A DNA stretch of 64,000 bases from assembly GCF_910594005.1 (NCBI RefSeq), contig NC_057831.1, positions 40,382,001-40,446,000 of the forward strand. Reading direction: 5' to 3'. The notes beneath the pieces were generated by a model. That model ran no database searches. It was not told where the DNA came from and saw only the letters and a program-made list of their open reading frames with translations. This DNA comes from Cervus elaphus. Its lineage: Eukaryota > Chordata > Mammalia > Artiodactyla > Cervidae. The first letter of the stretch is position 1. Every line of letters starts with the position of its first letter. The translations under genes and the position numbers were made by a program. This document shows positions 48,106 to 59,952 of this stretch, piece after piece.

Positions 48106-48322
48106 GGCTTTCCCAGTGGCATCCATCTGCCTGCACTGCAGGAGACGTGGCTCCATCCCTGGGCTGGGAAGATGCCCTGGAGGAGGAGATGGCAACCTGC
48201 TCCAGTATGCTTGCCTGGGAAATCCCGCGGACAGAGGAGCCTGGCAGGCTACAGTCTATGGGGTCACAAACAGTAGGGCTCGAGTGAACACACACACACA
48301 TACACACACTCACTCACACCGT
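48106..48322 (+). mobile_element. Bov-tA SINE with (CA)n tail
   Basis: GGGCTTTCCCAGTGGCATCC has a deletion in the A-box region. The body is GGCAACCTGCTCCAGTATGC. The tail has expanded into (AC)n and CACTCACTCACAC (48281..48322). Confidence 0.93.
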
Positions 48323-50088
48323 CTCTAAAGCAGTCTTTGTTTTGTTCTAGGAGAAGTGGAAAAAGAAAACAAATGATGGGAGAAAACATTGAATTGACAG
48401 AGGCACAACGATAAAATCACTGTTGGTTTTCAAGGAGTGCTCTAGATTTAAATTTGCTTGAACTCAGTTTTTCCCCTTCTCACTTCTTATTACTTTCTGA
48501 AATGTCTTTCTCTAGCATCTCTCTTACCTTCTCTTAGCTTAGTAGCCTCCTTTGAGCACTGTTTCTGGCATTAAGGCTTTTAAATATGTATTCTTAATTG
48601 GATGTAATTAAACAAAGGAAGGAAGTCAGTCTGAATCAATGACAAGCTGGAGAAACAAGCAATTTTTAAGGAAATGAAGTTTTATTACTCTTAGGGATAT
48701 ACTGAAGCTATTGAAAACAGTTCACTTAGGACATTAATGGCTACATTAACACCTACATAAGCGTGTCTTACAAAGTCACTGTTTGGAATAAAACATGTAT
48801 GTACGTTTCTTTTTTCTAAGGACTTTTACGCTTTAAACAGACTAACGTTTGTTTCTACAGATTGCTTAGTGAACCTTTTTTATTTTTTAATTTGAACATT
48901 GAAGATATTGAGATATAAATGCAAATCTCAGTTGTTTAAAACTTGGTGCTCATGAGGTCAAAACCGCACACTAAATCTCTGTATCAGCCAGTTCTCTCTA
49001 TTGTGTGGTCACAACTGTCTGAGCAACCAGCTCTGGTCATAAGAAGCTCTGGGGGAGAGGCTGTCGATGAATTTGTCCAGTATGTCTCTGCATAATTGGA
49101 AAATGGCTCTGTTTCATCAGCCACACACCCGTGGTCAGTAGCTTCGCCTTTCTTCATGAGCGTCGGTTATTTTGAATTTTAAAGATAATTTTAGTACCTT
49201 CATTGTTACTTTAATACTTTATTTGCTGTTTCAGCTTTCTGCTATGTGATAACGTTATTTAAATTTTCCTCTTTTCGATGACATTTCTTGCATTGTGTAT
49301 TTATATCCTACTTGTTAAGGCTAATAATACTATATGAGCTTATAGAATTGCGTCTGAACTCTGAAGGAAAAATAATGATCCATTTCATGAGATGAGTAAT
49401 TTTTACAAACTCTCCTTTCAGCTCAAAGAGTGCTTTTTGTTCCCTTGATTAAAATGTATTTCTAGATTAAATTAAAATGCAAATATAGATGGTCTGTGTT
49501 TATGGTTATAATAGAATTATTTAAAGAAGGTTTTAAATCAATGTGCTGTTAATATTTCATGCAAGAACTGTGGGTTTTATTGTTGGGCCAGTACTGCCAT
49601 GTTCCATTTTCAAGATTACTTAAAGTGCTATGAAAACTTAATCATACTGCCCTGGTTTTATCAGTTTTGCCCAGTCTTCTCTAGGATGTTAAATGGAACT
49701 GTTTTCCTATATACTTCTTAAGTTATATCAGTGGTGTTGGAGAAATAACAAGTACTATTTCTTTAGAATCCCTTGAAATTGAGTTATGAACAATTTACTG
49801 TTTGTTTTAAAGAAATAGTTTTTTACACAGAAGTGAATCAACTCTTAAATTTAAGAGAACCATATTTAATAATTTATTAGGAATTAAAGATCTGAAAAGT
49901 TACTTCAAGAGACCATTTTGTCCAAATTTTTAATTTCTATTAGAAATATAAAATATTTGCATTAGAAATTGCATCTAATGTTATTAATTTAATTACAATG
50001 ATTAAGTGTTTCTTTAGCTTTCTTTTTTGGAAAGTGACTTATCACTTCTCAATAATTATTAAGATAACTCTTAAATCATATTTATAAC
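48323..50088. other. Repeat-poor intron flank upstream of first LRR exon
   Basis: No repeat was recognised over 1.8 kb next to the exon. The sequence is AT-rich. No second exon or RNA gene was found. Confidence 0.5.
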
Positions 50089-50118
50089 TTAATCTTTTAT
50101 CCCTTTTTTTATTTTTAG
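50089..50118 (+). other. Splice acceptor region of first LRR exon
   Basis: A near-continuous pyrimidine tract (about 50093..50116, with eight consecutive T) ends in TAG at 50116-50118. A TTAAT branch-point candidate places the branch A at about 50092, 26 nt upstream of the AG, which is the usual distance. This is a strong acceptor by inspection. Confidence 0.85.
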
Positions 50119-50190
50119 CGACCTCAGTGAAAACCAGATTCAGGCAATTCCAAGGAAAGCTTTTCGTGGGGCAGTTGATATTAAAAATCT
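50119..50190 (+). CDS. SLIT2: SLIT2 internal exon, one leucine-rich repeat of LRR domain 1
   Basis: This is a 72-bp coding exon. Its first base completes a Leu codon from the preceding exon. It then reads [23 protein letters not shown], and ends with the first two bases of a Leu codon. The pattern LxLxxNxIxxIxxxAFxG is a canonical 24-residue LRR. SLIT2 is a secreted ligand of ROBO receptors that repels axons and migrating cells; its N-terminus has four LRR domains (D1-D4), and this repeat belongs to D1, around residue 133-156 of the human protein by my count from memory. The stretch RGAVDIKN matches SLIT2; from memory SLIT1 has ATDL and SLIT3 has ITDV at that place. The exon is bounded by a strong acceptor (pyrimidine-rich tract then TAG) and a consensus GTAAGT donor. 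It is too short to show as a standalone ORF. No frame damage is seen. Confidence 0.97.
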
Positions 50191-50196
50191 GTAAGT
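50191..50196 (+). other. Splice donor, GTAAGT
   Basis: A perfect intron-side consensus follows exon-terminal CT. The unusual T at exon position -1 is forced by the split Leu codon and is shared by the next exon. Confidence 0.93.
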
Positions 50197-53091
50197 ATTT
50201 TTTCTAATTATACTGTTTTTTTTTTTTAATCCATTTTCCAGGTTTAATTCGTATTAAATAAAGTGTCAGGAAAGAAATGGTGAAAGCTTATGCATTTTAT
50301 GCTTCCTTAGCAGAACTTGTAACAATAAGTTTTAAATCATTGTTACATGTTATCTGAAGGAAGTCTCCTTTAGAAGATGTCTTGAAACTGAAGTTATCAA
50401 ATAACAACTGAAGTTATCACAAGGTTCCTCATACCTTGTGGTTGGTTAATCTTGTGAAGTCTAAAGAAATGATTTGATTAAAAGGCATTTACAATGTATT
50501 CTTCCCTCTTACTATGAGCTTATTTCAATAGTACCTTTTTCACTTGTTATTGGTGTTTATTGGAAATGCAGACTATTTTTTTTCTGGAAAGTGTAGATAA
50601 TATTTTCTTGTTAGAGACACCTGTGGCCTAGAGCTACAGCTTTTTAAAATAGCTTTTAGATCACCATTTTTATTAAATTCCGAAGTGTGAGAATGAGAAA
50701 AGTGTCTTTCAATTTGTGTGAATACTTTTCTTAGATTTTTCCTTCTTTTATCTTTATGAAAGAAGATATGTATAGCCTTCTTTATAAAGCAAAGTAAAAG
50801 AAACCTATGTATTTGTCCTTGGTAAATCTTTAATCTAGTGTCTTGTGTATATGTGTTGTTTTGTAAGTGCACATAGCTCTTTGCATATCAGATTTAAGAT
50901 TACAGCGGCAATCCTAACATTATCGATATGTATCTTAATAAATTTTAAAGTATCATATTAACCTTTTAAAATGACGGATTTTGACAGACTGTGAAACTAG
51001 GTCATAAAGTGTTTTCTTTAGCTTCTACATTAGTTTGAAATGTAAAGGGAAAAGCCCCTGTGTGCTGACATTAACTATCAGGAATTCAGTATTTCTTACC
51101 TTTGTAATAAATGGGGCAGAAACTCTTTCAAGAATTAACTTACTTTCAGAATTCTCCATGGTGGAATCCAACATTTCTCAAGTAGTGAATGTGAGACAGA
51201 TGTTTTCCTTCGTCAAAGAAGACGACTGTTTATAAAGCTATAAGCTATGGCCTCTACATCTTCTCTTCAATGTAAATGTTTTTTGTTTTAAATTTGTACT
51301 TTCTAAGTGTACAGGTAGAGATAGAAAAATATAGACTTCTAAGTATAAATATATAGTGCCATCAAAATCCTGGCCTTAGACTTTTATTAGCATTTACATG
51401 TTAAAGATTTTATTTGCTTAGATTTAATCTCTAATGAATACTGAGGAAAATCTTCAAATAGATTCAGAGATATGGGGTGTTCAAAACTGCCTCTATGTAT
51501 TATCTCTTGTCAGAACAACACAGATTCCTATGTAGCACCTACTCAAGTTGTCTATATGTCTCTGTGAAAGAACAGTAATGGCCAAAGTTGACCACCCTTT
51601 GGGACTGCCTCTTGCAGTCTTTTAGCAGTATTCTCTCTAAAGCCTGAAAACAGGTGGCTTTTAATCTTAGTAACAATATTTAGGGAATCCAAGTCTGCAA
51701 GTGATCCTTCTCCCAGGTTTAAGGATGCATTTGGGAGTGAGATACCAGTCATGGTGGGATTCTTCCTTAATTCCTCTTTGTTTCTTCTTTAAAAGTGCAA
51801 TTCTAAAAGTTTAGAGATAAAAAGAAAAGTGAGATACTGACCAATGTACTTCGAGGAATGCATCATTGATTTGGTGGAATTTGGGAAATATCCCCCCCCC
51901 CATATCATTTCCCTTTTTTCAGTTTAAACGCAATTATTATAAATACCGTGAGATGAGCCTAGGACTGGAGTCTCAGAATATTTTGCTGTTTTGTTTTTGT
52001 TTTTTTAAACATGACAATTCATTAAACTTCACTGAGCTTTAATTTTTACTTTTATGAAATCAATATAATAATTGCTTGCACTTGTGATTATTAGAGAAAA
52101 AAGGTACTAAGGAGAGAGAAGATTAGAGTATGGACTAATCTGCAATATTAGTGAGGGATCAGACAGACCATGGACCAATTAGACATTGAGCTGTAAAGTA
52201 GAAAAAAAATACATAGATGTATAAATATCTCAGAGGGTACTAAATATGTGCCAGACCCTGATTTATAAACAAATTATGAAGTGCCACAGGCACTGAGGAA
52301 AGAAAGAGATAAAGGTGTTGCTTGAGGTTATCAGGGAATACTTTAGAAAAGAATTACTGAAAAGAAAATATACAGAAATCTTCAAGGAGGTTGGTTCATA
52401 CTGTATGTTGGTCAGTAAAAGCAGATTGAGAAAGTAAGAATTTATTAAGACCTATTCAAGGCCTGATTTCTGGGTTTTGAAGGGATTGGAGGATAAAATT
52501 AAAGTGCAGTGAAATGTGTGTGTGTGTGTGATATAAGGAATATATCTGTATCTTTAAGGTGAACCAGTACTGATTCGGAATAGCAGCAGTAGCAGAAAGC
52601 ATAGCAGTCCGAACATGGAGAAAGCTGAGTAGAATAGCATCCAAATGGCTTTATTTTTGAAGGTTTCTTTTCTTATGGAGGAAAGGAGGCTTAAGAAACT
52701 ATGTGGATGCTGAATGATGATGGTCAAAAGAACAATTTATTCCTGCTACTCTCACTGGCATCCACGTAACCATGTGAAAGACCATGGAAATAACCTTGAA
52801 ACACCTTAATGCATTTATAGGTTTATTTAAGTAAAAAGGCTCATGCTTACAATTTTCTAAAATTTTATAGTTAATTAAACAATAGATCAAACTACACTAT
52901 TCAAAGAAATCCAGTTTCATGGGACTCTGAAGTTTAGTTTTATCATTAAAAGTTAAGAAAGGTATTTGGTAAAATATATTAGCACTGAGAGTAAATTTTA
53001 ATTCATATTGTTATTAAAATGGTAAACGTAGGTCATCAAGTAATGACTCAGTAAAAGTCCATAAGTATTGACATTATTATTATTATGAATG
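50197..53091. other. Repeat-poor intron flank downstream of first LRR exon
   Basis: No confident repeat was found over 2.9 kb, only a 10-C run at 51892..51901 and a short (TG)7 near 52516. No exon was recognised. Confidence 0.5.
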
Positions 53092-53105
53092 TTCAATGTG
53101 GGAAG

Positions 53106-53414
53106 TGAAAGTTGCTCAGTCGTGTCCAACTCTTTATGACCCCATGGACTATACAGTCCATGGAATTCTCCAGTCCAGAATTCTGGAGTGGGTAGCCTTT
53201 GAACTTCTCCAGGGGATCTCCCAACCCAGGGATCTAACCCAGGTCTCCAGCATTGCAGGCAGATTCTTTATCAGCTGAGCCACCAGAGAAGCCCAAGAAT
53301 ACTGGAATGGGAAGCCTATCGCTTCTCCAGCAGATCTTCCTGACCCAGGAAACAAAATGCAGTCTCCCACATTGCAGGCAGATTCTTTACCAGCTGAGCC
53401 ACAAGGGAAGCCCA
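53106..53414 (-). mobile_element. Bov-tA partial dimer, 309 bp, single target duplication
   Basis: Read on the minus strand: a first unit with a full tRNA head and the start of Bov-A (GGGCTTCCCTTGTGGCTCAG to CCAGTATTCTT), then directly a complete Bov-tA (GGGCTTCTCTGGTGGCTCAG to the tail). TTCAATGTGGGAAG (53092..53105) and TTCAGCGTGGGAAG (53415..53428) flank the whole, not the parts, so it inserted as one unit. Confidence 0.92.
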
Positions 53415-53600
53415 TTCAGCGTGGGAAGGAGAAGCATAATGCTCTGTCCTGTGTATCATGCCAGTGTGTTCATTTACAGTTTGGACAAGGCTTCATGGTC
53501 CCATGATGGCTAGTATTTCAAGTCTTCCAGAGATATAAGAGAAAAAAGAAGGCTTTACAGAAGAAATATGTGCTTCAGTTGCATCAGGATAAATATTTTG

Positions 53601-53811
53601 AGTAGTGTTAGTTGCTCAATCATGTCCGACTCTTTGCGACCCCACAGACTGTAGCCCACCAGTCTCCTGTGTCCATGGGGTTCTCCAGGCAAGAATAGTG
53701 GAGTGGATTGCCATTCCCTTCTCCAGAGGATCTTCCCAGCCCAGGGATCGAACCCTGGTCTCCTGCATGGCAGGCAAACTCTTTACCATTTGAGCTACAG
53801 AGAAGACCTTG
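53601..53811 (-). mobile_element. Bov-tA SINE with 8-bp target duplication
   Basis: ATATTTTG occurs at 53593..53600 and 53812..53819. The reverse complement has GTAGCTCAAATGGTAAAGAG and the usual Bov-A body. Confidence 0.93.
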
Positions 53812-53819
53812 ATATTTTG

Positions 53820-54799
53820 TATAGCACTGTCTAAAATACTGGTCTAATGCACTGTACTGGGTTTATTGGATTTACCACATATTCAGGCTTTATTCTGAGT
53901 AAATTCCAGGTATCAGAGAAGATTTGCACTGGAAGTACTTGCTTTAAGCTTGTGGATTGGCTAAATAGGCTCAAGGCAACATCCTGACAATATGAAATTG
54001 ATGCTGTAGAAATTTTGCAAATTAACAGATCTTATTCCTTTTCCTTCAGGCAAGCCACAGTAAAACTATTCTAGACAGATGGACATTTATCTTGCTGTTA
54101 AATATCTCCAGGGAGGACATCCCATAACTTTTTTGCTTACCTCTATTAATTTCCAAACTGGATTAAAACCCTTTATATTTTATGTTGTTATACAGTTTTC
54201 TCCAGCTGCTACTTAAACCAGTTTCTTTTTCCTGGCATTTGAGACAGTGAGATCTGAGAATAACAAGATCATATCAAAATATCAACTATCTAATAGTGTT
54301 TATAGTAGTCACTGGAAGCCATTTTATATAGGATTTACATCTGTGTTTTTGAACTCTCCAATCAAGTGTGAATGCAAGTACTGATACTGTATCATTACCA
54401 AATGATGCCTTACCAAAGTGATAATCACTGTTTATATTATTTTTCTTGATAAATTTGTATATATATTTAATATATGTAACACTGACTAAAAAGGCTTGGC
54501 TATCTCCTGATCAGTTTCTGAATGAAGACATGTTACATTGTGGCACTGTTTTGTTTACAAGTATGTATGAGGCTTTTCCATTCAATTGAATGATTTAGGA
54601 GAATATTCAAATTAAATTTTGCTTTATTGCTAAGACTTGCAAGCTTATTCTCTAAGTATGCATTTTATGAGTTCAAAAATTTTCCAAGAGTCTCTTGTTT
54701 TTATGTGAAATAATTCCTACTCATGTTATCCCAGGATTTAAACAAAAAATACCAATTTATGAACTTAAAATTCAAATTGTTGACAATAGTTATTGAGAT
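53820..54799. other. Unique intron sequence
   Basis: 54040..54240 may be an ancient SINE/LINE-like remnant (ATCTCCAGGGAGGACATCCC) that I cannot name. The rest is AT-rich and unique. Confidence 0.35.
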
Positions 54800-54983
54800 T
54801 GCAAAAGTGAAAGTGTTAGCCACTCAGTCGTGTCTGACTCTTTGTGACCCGATGGACTGTAGCCCACGAGGCTCCTCTGTCCTTGGAATTCTCTAGGCAA
54901 GAATACTGGAATGGGTAGTCATTCCCTTCTCCAGGGGATGTTCCCAACCCAGGGATCAAACCTGGGTCTCTTGCGTTGCAGGA
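54800..54983 (-). mobile_element. Bov-tA SINE, 5'-truncated head
   Basis: AAAGTGAAAGTGTTAGCCAC and CCAGGGATCAAACCTGGGTC are present, but the sequence stops at TTGCAGG and lacks the outer half of the tRNA head. Confidence 0.92.
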
Positions 54984-55662
54984 CCTGAATACTTAAAATA
55001 ATTAAATTCCAACAAGCATTATTTTAGATACACTCTTTAAAGTACATCATATCTATTTTTTATTCTTCTTTCATGTTGCAGTATATCTTCAAAATATACC
55101 CTGTATTCCAAACTTTGCTATTTGTAAATGAATACATTCATTTTCTATCTGCTTGCATGATACAAATTCTAGTAAAGTTTCATCTGTTATCAACTGTACT
55201 CCCTTTTTCTAATAAAACTACCCAAAGGTTAAAATAGGTGAGGGGAAAATATTTATATTTTTTACTATATATTAATTTAAAGACAAGCATTTAAGTTAAA
55301 AGATGATTTAACTTGGTTCTCTTTGAGTAAGTCATGGTGTCATTTGGGAAACAAGAATGCATGACTATGGCTTTTTAAGAAACAAAACTATTTAGGATGC
55401 ACTGATTATTAGTGATAAGATCTGGCAAATAGGAAAAAGAAGGTTAATCTATATGTTGTTATACGCTATTATATTATTTAGGAATTTTTTTCTGAAACTC
55501 TATTGTCTTCCATTTATTTTATTGATGGATGATCATTTAAAACCCATAGGAGGAAAATTCACAGTTGTACAGTACAATCACAGGAAGACATATATTTTGG
55601 TTTTTTTTCCACACTTCCCAATTTTTAAATATCAATCTACTCTTCTTTCCTCTATCATCTTC
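54984..55662. other. Unique AT-rich intron sequence
   Basis: Nothing was recognised. Confidence 0.4.
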
Positions 55663-55880
55663 ATTTTGTTGTTGTTGTTTAGTCAGTAAGTCATGTCCGA
55701 CTCTTTTGCAACTCCATGGACAGTAGCCTTCCAGGCTCCACTATCCTTGGGATTTCCTAGGCAAGAATACTGGCGTGGGTTGCCATTTCCTTCTCCAAGG
55801 GATCGTCCCCATCCAGGGATCTAGCTTGCATCTCCTCCATTGGCAGGCTGATTCTTTAACACTAGCCACCAGGGGAGCCT
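55663..55880 (-). mobile_element. Bov-tA SINE
   Basis: A (GTT)n tail precedes TCAGTAAGTCATGTCCGACT. The reverse complement begins GGCTCCCCTGGTGGCTAGTG. Confidence 0.94.
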
Positions 55881-55945
55881 CAGACTTCATGATAATAAAG
55901 GAACGAGGGTTGTCCACGTCACAGAGAATCAATATGTAACAATCA

Positions 55946-56151
55946 GAAAGTGAAAGTGTTAGTCGCTTAGTCGTGCCCAACTCTTTGTGGCCCCCATTGA
56001 CTGGAGCCCACCAGGCTCCTCTGTCCATGGGATTTCCCAGGCAAAAATACTGGAGTGGGTTGCCATTCCCTTCTATTCCTTCCTGACCCAGGAATAGAAC
56101 CTAGGTCTCCTGCACTGCAGGTGTTTACTGTCTGAGCCACAGGGAAGCCCT
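55946..56151 (-). mobile_element. Bov-tA SINE with 9-bp target duplication
   Basis: TAACAATCA occurs at 55937..55945 and 56152..56160. The reverse complement starts GGGCTTCCCTGTGGCTCAGA. It is 65 bp from the previous copy. Confidence 0.95.
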
Positions 56152-56160
56152 AACAATCAA

Positions 56161-56599
56161 AGAGTGTGTTATATATTTTACCATTCAAATACAAGACTTA
56201 CCTTATCTTTGACCTGTAAGTTAAATCATATTTACAGAATGTTGACCATAATCAGCTACTTTTTATGTTTAGTTCACTATGTTTCTCGTCATACTTAATT
56301 ACAGATTTATTACATAATTATTATAAAAAGAAGATCCATTTGTATAAAATTAAAATGGTGATTTTTGTTGCTCTCTGCTCCTTCCTAGAGTGTTTTCAGT
56401 GAGCCTGAGGCTGGAGAGACTTTGAAGGGGAGATTGGTTTCTCACTCAAGGGGCCTGCTATCCTTACTGTTAGAATAAACATCACACGTGGTTCTTAGTG
56501 GGGCATAGAACCTTCCAAATACATCTGTGGAGATGATTCTTCTTTTATATAGATAGCAAATGAAGTTGATTTTTATGATATGAGGACTAGAGCCTCTCT
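56161..56599. other. Unique intron sequence
   Basis: Nothing was recognised. Confidence 0.4.
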
Positions 56600-56610
56600 T
56601 AACATCGAGA

Positions 56611-56810
56611 AGTCTTCCCTTTGTAGCTCAGCTGGTAAAGAATTCTCCTGCACTATGGGAGACCTGGGTTGCATCCCTGGGTTGGGAAGATCCTCTGGAG
56701 AAGAAAAGGCTACCCACTCCAGTATTCTGGCCTGGAGAATTCCATGGACTATGTAGTCCATGAGATTGAAAAGAACTGGACACAGCTGAGTGACTTTCAC
56801 TAACATCTAG
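56611..56810 (+). mobile_element. Bov-tA SINE, sense, 11-bp target duplication
   Basis: TAACATCGAGA (56600..56610) and TAACATCTAGA (56811..56821) flank AGTCTTCCCTTTGTAGCTCA and the Bov-A body. It is the only sense copy in the 53-57 kb block and faces the next element. Confidence 0.94.
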
Positions 56811-56851
56811 ATTGTTTCTTATGGTCACAAGGAGTAACCCATAACTCGAAA

Positions 56852-57054
56852 TTAGTGAGTGAAGTCACTCAGTCGTGTCTGACTCTTTGTGACCCCATGG
56901 ACTGTAGCCTACCAGGCTTCTCCGTCCATGGCGTTTTCCAGGCAAGAATACTGGAGTGGGTTGCTATTTCCTTTTCCAGGGGATCTTCCCCACCCAGGGA
57001 TCAAACCCAGGTCTCCTGCATTGAAGGCAGACGCTTTACCCTCTGAGCCACCGG
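56852..57054 (-). mobile_element. Bov-tA SINE, antisense partner of preceding copy
   Basis: AGTCACTCAGTCGTGTCTGA, CCAGGGATCAAACCCAGGTC and TTTACCCTCTGAGCCACCGG. It begins about 41 bp after the oppositely oriented copy ends. Confidence 0.94.
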
Positions 57055-58264
57055 GTTCTAAAAGGTAGTGTATCAGGCACTCAGCAGACGCCATAGTCAG
57101 TACCATGGGAACTGTCCGTGGTCCTGTAAATCGCCTGCTTTGTACTCACTCTAAAAAAGTACACTGAAGTGTGATAATCCCCAGTAACTATGGGCAAGTT
57201 TGTAACCAGTAACCTCTCCAATTTCACATTGTGCTCAGTCTCCAGGGGCCTTAGCACTCTTTTTATTGATAACATTTCCTCATGTAAAGATGAATCTATA
57301 TAGCATAACTTCATAATCATTTTCCAAAGCAAAACAAAAAAACACAAGAAATTTTGACTGAAGAGTCGGGAATCTGATTCACATATGTATAAAATAGTCA
57401 TTGTCATGACCTTTCAGTGGTTGCATGTTGTTCTTGAGATGGAACAGATCTTTATGTTTTTTGTTTCCCCAACCCTGGACAGCCAGCCATCCTTTTCTCC
57501 CTCTGAACAATTACAATAACCTGCTAATTGAGTTTTGACTCCAGTTTATATTCTCATTAGGGAATTTCAATGTTCTAGCCAAATTTTGTTTACATAAAGC
57601 ATTGTTTTTCATCCCATCACTTCCTGGTTGAAAGTCATTCCACTTATTAAAACAAAAACAAAACGCTTTGCTATAGGCATCATAGTAAAGCCTTGGGAAT
57701 TTAGTGGAGTATTGTTTACAATAGTTCTACAAGGTCAATAGGAATATAGGTTACTCTCTGAGAGATCAGTGAGTTTTACCCGATGGCGTTGCATCTAGTC
57801 TCTTTAGATATTCCTACTGGTCCCAAAATTCGGAAACCTGTGCAGGCTCACAGCACCCTCTCCCACTGAATCTGTGCACAAGTTCTTTGCTCAAATCAGA
57901 ACGATCTCTGTCTTGCAGACATTACTCTGAACATTATAGAGCCTCAGCTCACAACTGTTCTTTGAACCACTCTCCTCCATAGGGAATACCCACTTTTATT
58001 TCTGTCTTACTGGATTCTACCCATTTTTTAGAGATTAAGGGATTTTTTTCTTCTCCCTCACACTATTATTTTCGCCTAAGGCAATCTCTTCCTTCTCTGA
58101 AATTCTGTAATATTCTTCTACTGCGGACTTTTTCCTTGAAAATTTGCCTTTAGAAATTCAGCCTAAACCTCTATTTGCAGAATGAATAGCTCCTGAATCT
58201 CTCTTCCTAGCCACCTGTGTCTAATGAGGGCTTCAACAATACATAGATTTAAAGTTGAATCAAG
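57055..58264. other. Unique sequence with probable L2 remnant
   Basis: 57500..57660 follows sense L2 weakly (TTACAATAACCTGCTAATTG, CATCCCATCACTTCCTGGTT). The rest is unrecognised. Confidence 0.4.
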
Positions 58265-58462
58265 GTTTCACTAAATATTTACTACTTGTTTTACATAACT
58301 TATTTAACTTCTGTGGGCCTTCTTTTCTTATCTGTAAAATCAAAATAATGATAATACCTACCTTTTCAAGTAATTGTGAGGAATAATACGATGGGTGTGT
58401 TTAAAGACCCTGCTATTTACTGTGCATTCAATAAATGCAAGCAATTATTATTGTCAGTTTCA
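58265..58462 (+). repeat. MIR SINE
   Basis: CTTATTTAACTTCTGTGGGC, CTTATCTGTAAAATCAAAAT, AATGATAATACCTACCTTTT and CATTCAATAAATGC are in sense MIR order. Confidence 0.85.
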
Positions 58463-59855
58463 ATTTCTACCTCCCTTATTAGTTTGTTTAGACTTACCAA
58501 AACTGGAAGGTCAGTTTAGTTGTCTTTCCTCCAGTGTCTATTATCATCTCTCTTAGAGCTACCTTGAACTTCCTCCTAATAAATTAACAAATGGATATAA
58601 CTTTATCCTATGGCTTATTCCAATAAAAGCTGAGCTTCTTTCTACCTGTGAGAAAAACAAAGTGTTACTTGAAACATTGCAAAAGGGTTAAATTCTCAAA
58701 TAATGTAAGTAATTTAAGATTTTTCAGAAAGTCCTTTCCTTGATTATTTTCTTCACTAATGCCCAGGCTAACACAGTTGTGCTTTCATGCCGAGGTAAAT
58801 GATATACTTGCAGAAACTTCTCTCTAGGATGGATTAATTTAAGTTTTTCTCATGCCCTTTGTATATTATGACTTAAATCTTGGACTACTTGTTGGACAAT
58901 CATTATTGGCATAGGATTTGTATATTTAGACACTCATATTTACCTCAACTTTAAACACACAAGGGAAGAAATAGAACAGATTCTGCCCATATCCTTACCA
59001 GCATTTTTTCTTTTTCTCCATTTATGTTTTATCAGGTTAGTGAAATGTTGTTATTCTCTCATACTGATTCTAATCACTTTGATGTGTTTTAAGTCAACTA
59101 AATTCTTGGAGTTTGTCATCTTGCAGTAGTGAGTTGAATATGAATGAAACTTTCTCATGCCTGAAAAACCCTGGCAAAATTGTAACCTAGTCATAACAAT
59201 TTTGTTGACACTCTGTACAGACTCTGCCTGGCTTAGAAATTATTAAAGATTTTTTATGTTCACTATTGTTTCAGTGGTAAGTATATTTTATGGTGTTCTA
59301 ATTCTTACAAAAAGAAAATCAATTTGTGATAAGATCTTATTACTTGGACACTGCACTGAAATATGAATTTTCTATGGATAAGGACAAAACCAACTAAAGT
59401 TAATGCAGGAAGATGTGTTTTGTATATGTAATTCAAACAGTATGGTATATAGTTTATTAACAATGGAAACAGAAAATTGTGGAGGAAAAAATAACAATGC
59501 ACTGTCTCCAGTTATGTTTTAAAATGCCAAGTAAGCAAATGTTCAAATTTTTTGTCATTTAATATACCTCTTTGTTAAAATTTATATCTAGCAACATTAT
59601 ATATTATCTTTCATACCAAAAATTAATCCAAATCTGAAACTAGGCTAAATTATTTTTAGTCTTAAAGAAAAGCAGATCAACTTTAGAAATTTTATGTGAG
59701 AGAAGCACAGAGTGATCACTCTCGATAAATGTGTGCTGCGTTGTCGAAGGCAGTGCTAGAAAAAATTAAATAAGCAGTCTAGAGTTATTCTAGAGCATCA
59801 GAAGACAAATAGTTACCATTAAAAATAAAATCATAGAGTGTTAATGCTGAGAGAA
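58463..59855. other. Unique AT-rich intron sequence
   Basis: Nothing was recognised. Confidence 0.45.
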
Positions 59856-59952
59856 ATCTGAAAACTCCAGGAGATGGTGAGGGACAAGGAAGAGTGGCAT
59901 GCTGCAGTCCACGAGGTTGCGAAGAGTCGGACCTGACTTTGTGATGGAAAAG
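59856..59952 (+). mobile_element. Short BovB 3' fragment
   Basis: AACTCCAGGAGATGGTGAGG, GGCATGCTGCAGTCCACGAG and TGCGAAGAGTCGGACCTGAC match the sense BovB 3' end. The CTGAACTGA tail is missing. Confidence 0.85.

Larger units (their letters stand above)
1..50118 (+). other. SLIT2: SLIT2 intron, 3' part (upstream of LRR exon at 50119)
   Basis: No exon resembling the preceding SLIT2 LRR was recognised in 1..50118, so the whole stretch is read as one intron whose 5' end lies outside the window. This makes it at least 50.1 kb. The content is interspersed repeats of ruminant (Bov-tA, BovB, young L1) and older mammalian (MIR, L2, MLT1, MER20-like) age, separated by AT-rich unique sequence. The SLIT2-hosted miR-218 hairpin, known from a later intron, is not here. 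Confidence 0.85.

Noticed and set aside
1..50118. Preceding SLIT2 LRR exon in the window
   Set aside because: I looked for the LRR repeat expected before DLSENQ and found no matching phase-compatible 72-bp exon with splice signals, so it lies outside the window.
9719..57054. tRNA genes suggested by GGTTCGATCCC B-boxes
   Set aside because: Every instance sits in the tRNA-derived head of a Bov-tA SINE, without a foldable full tRNA.
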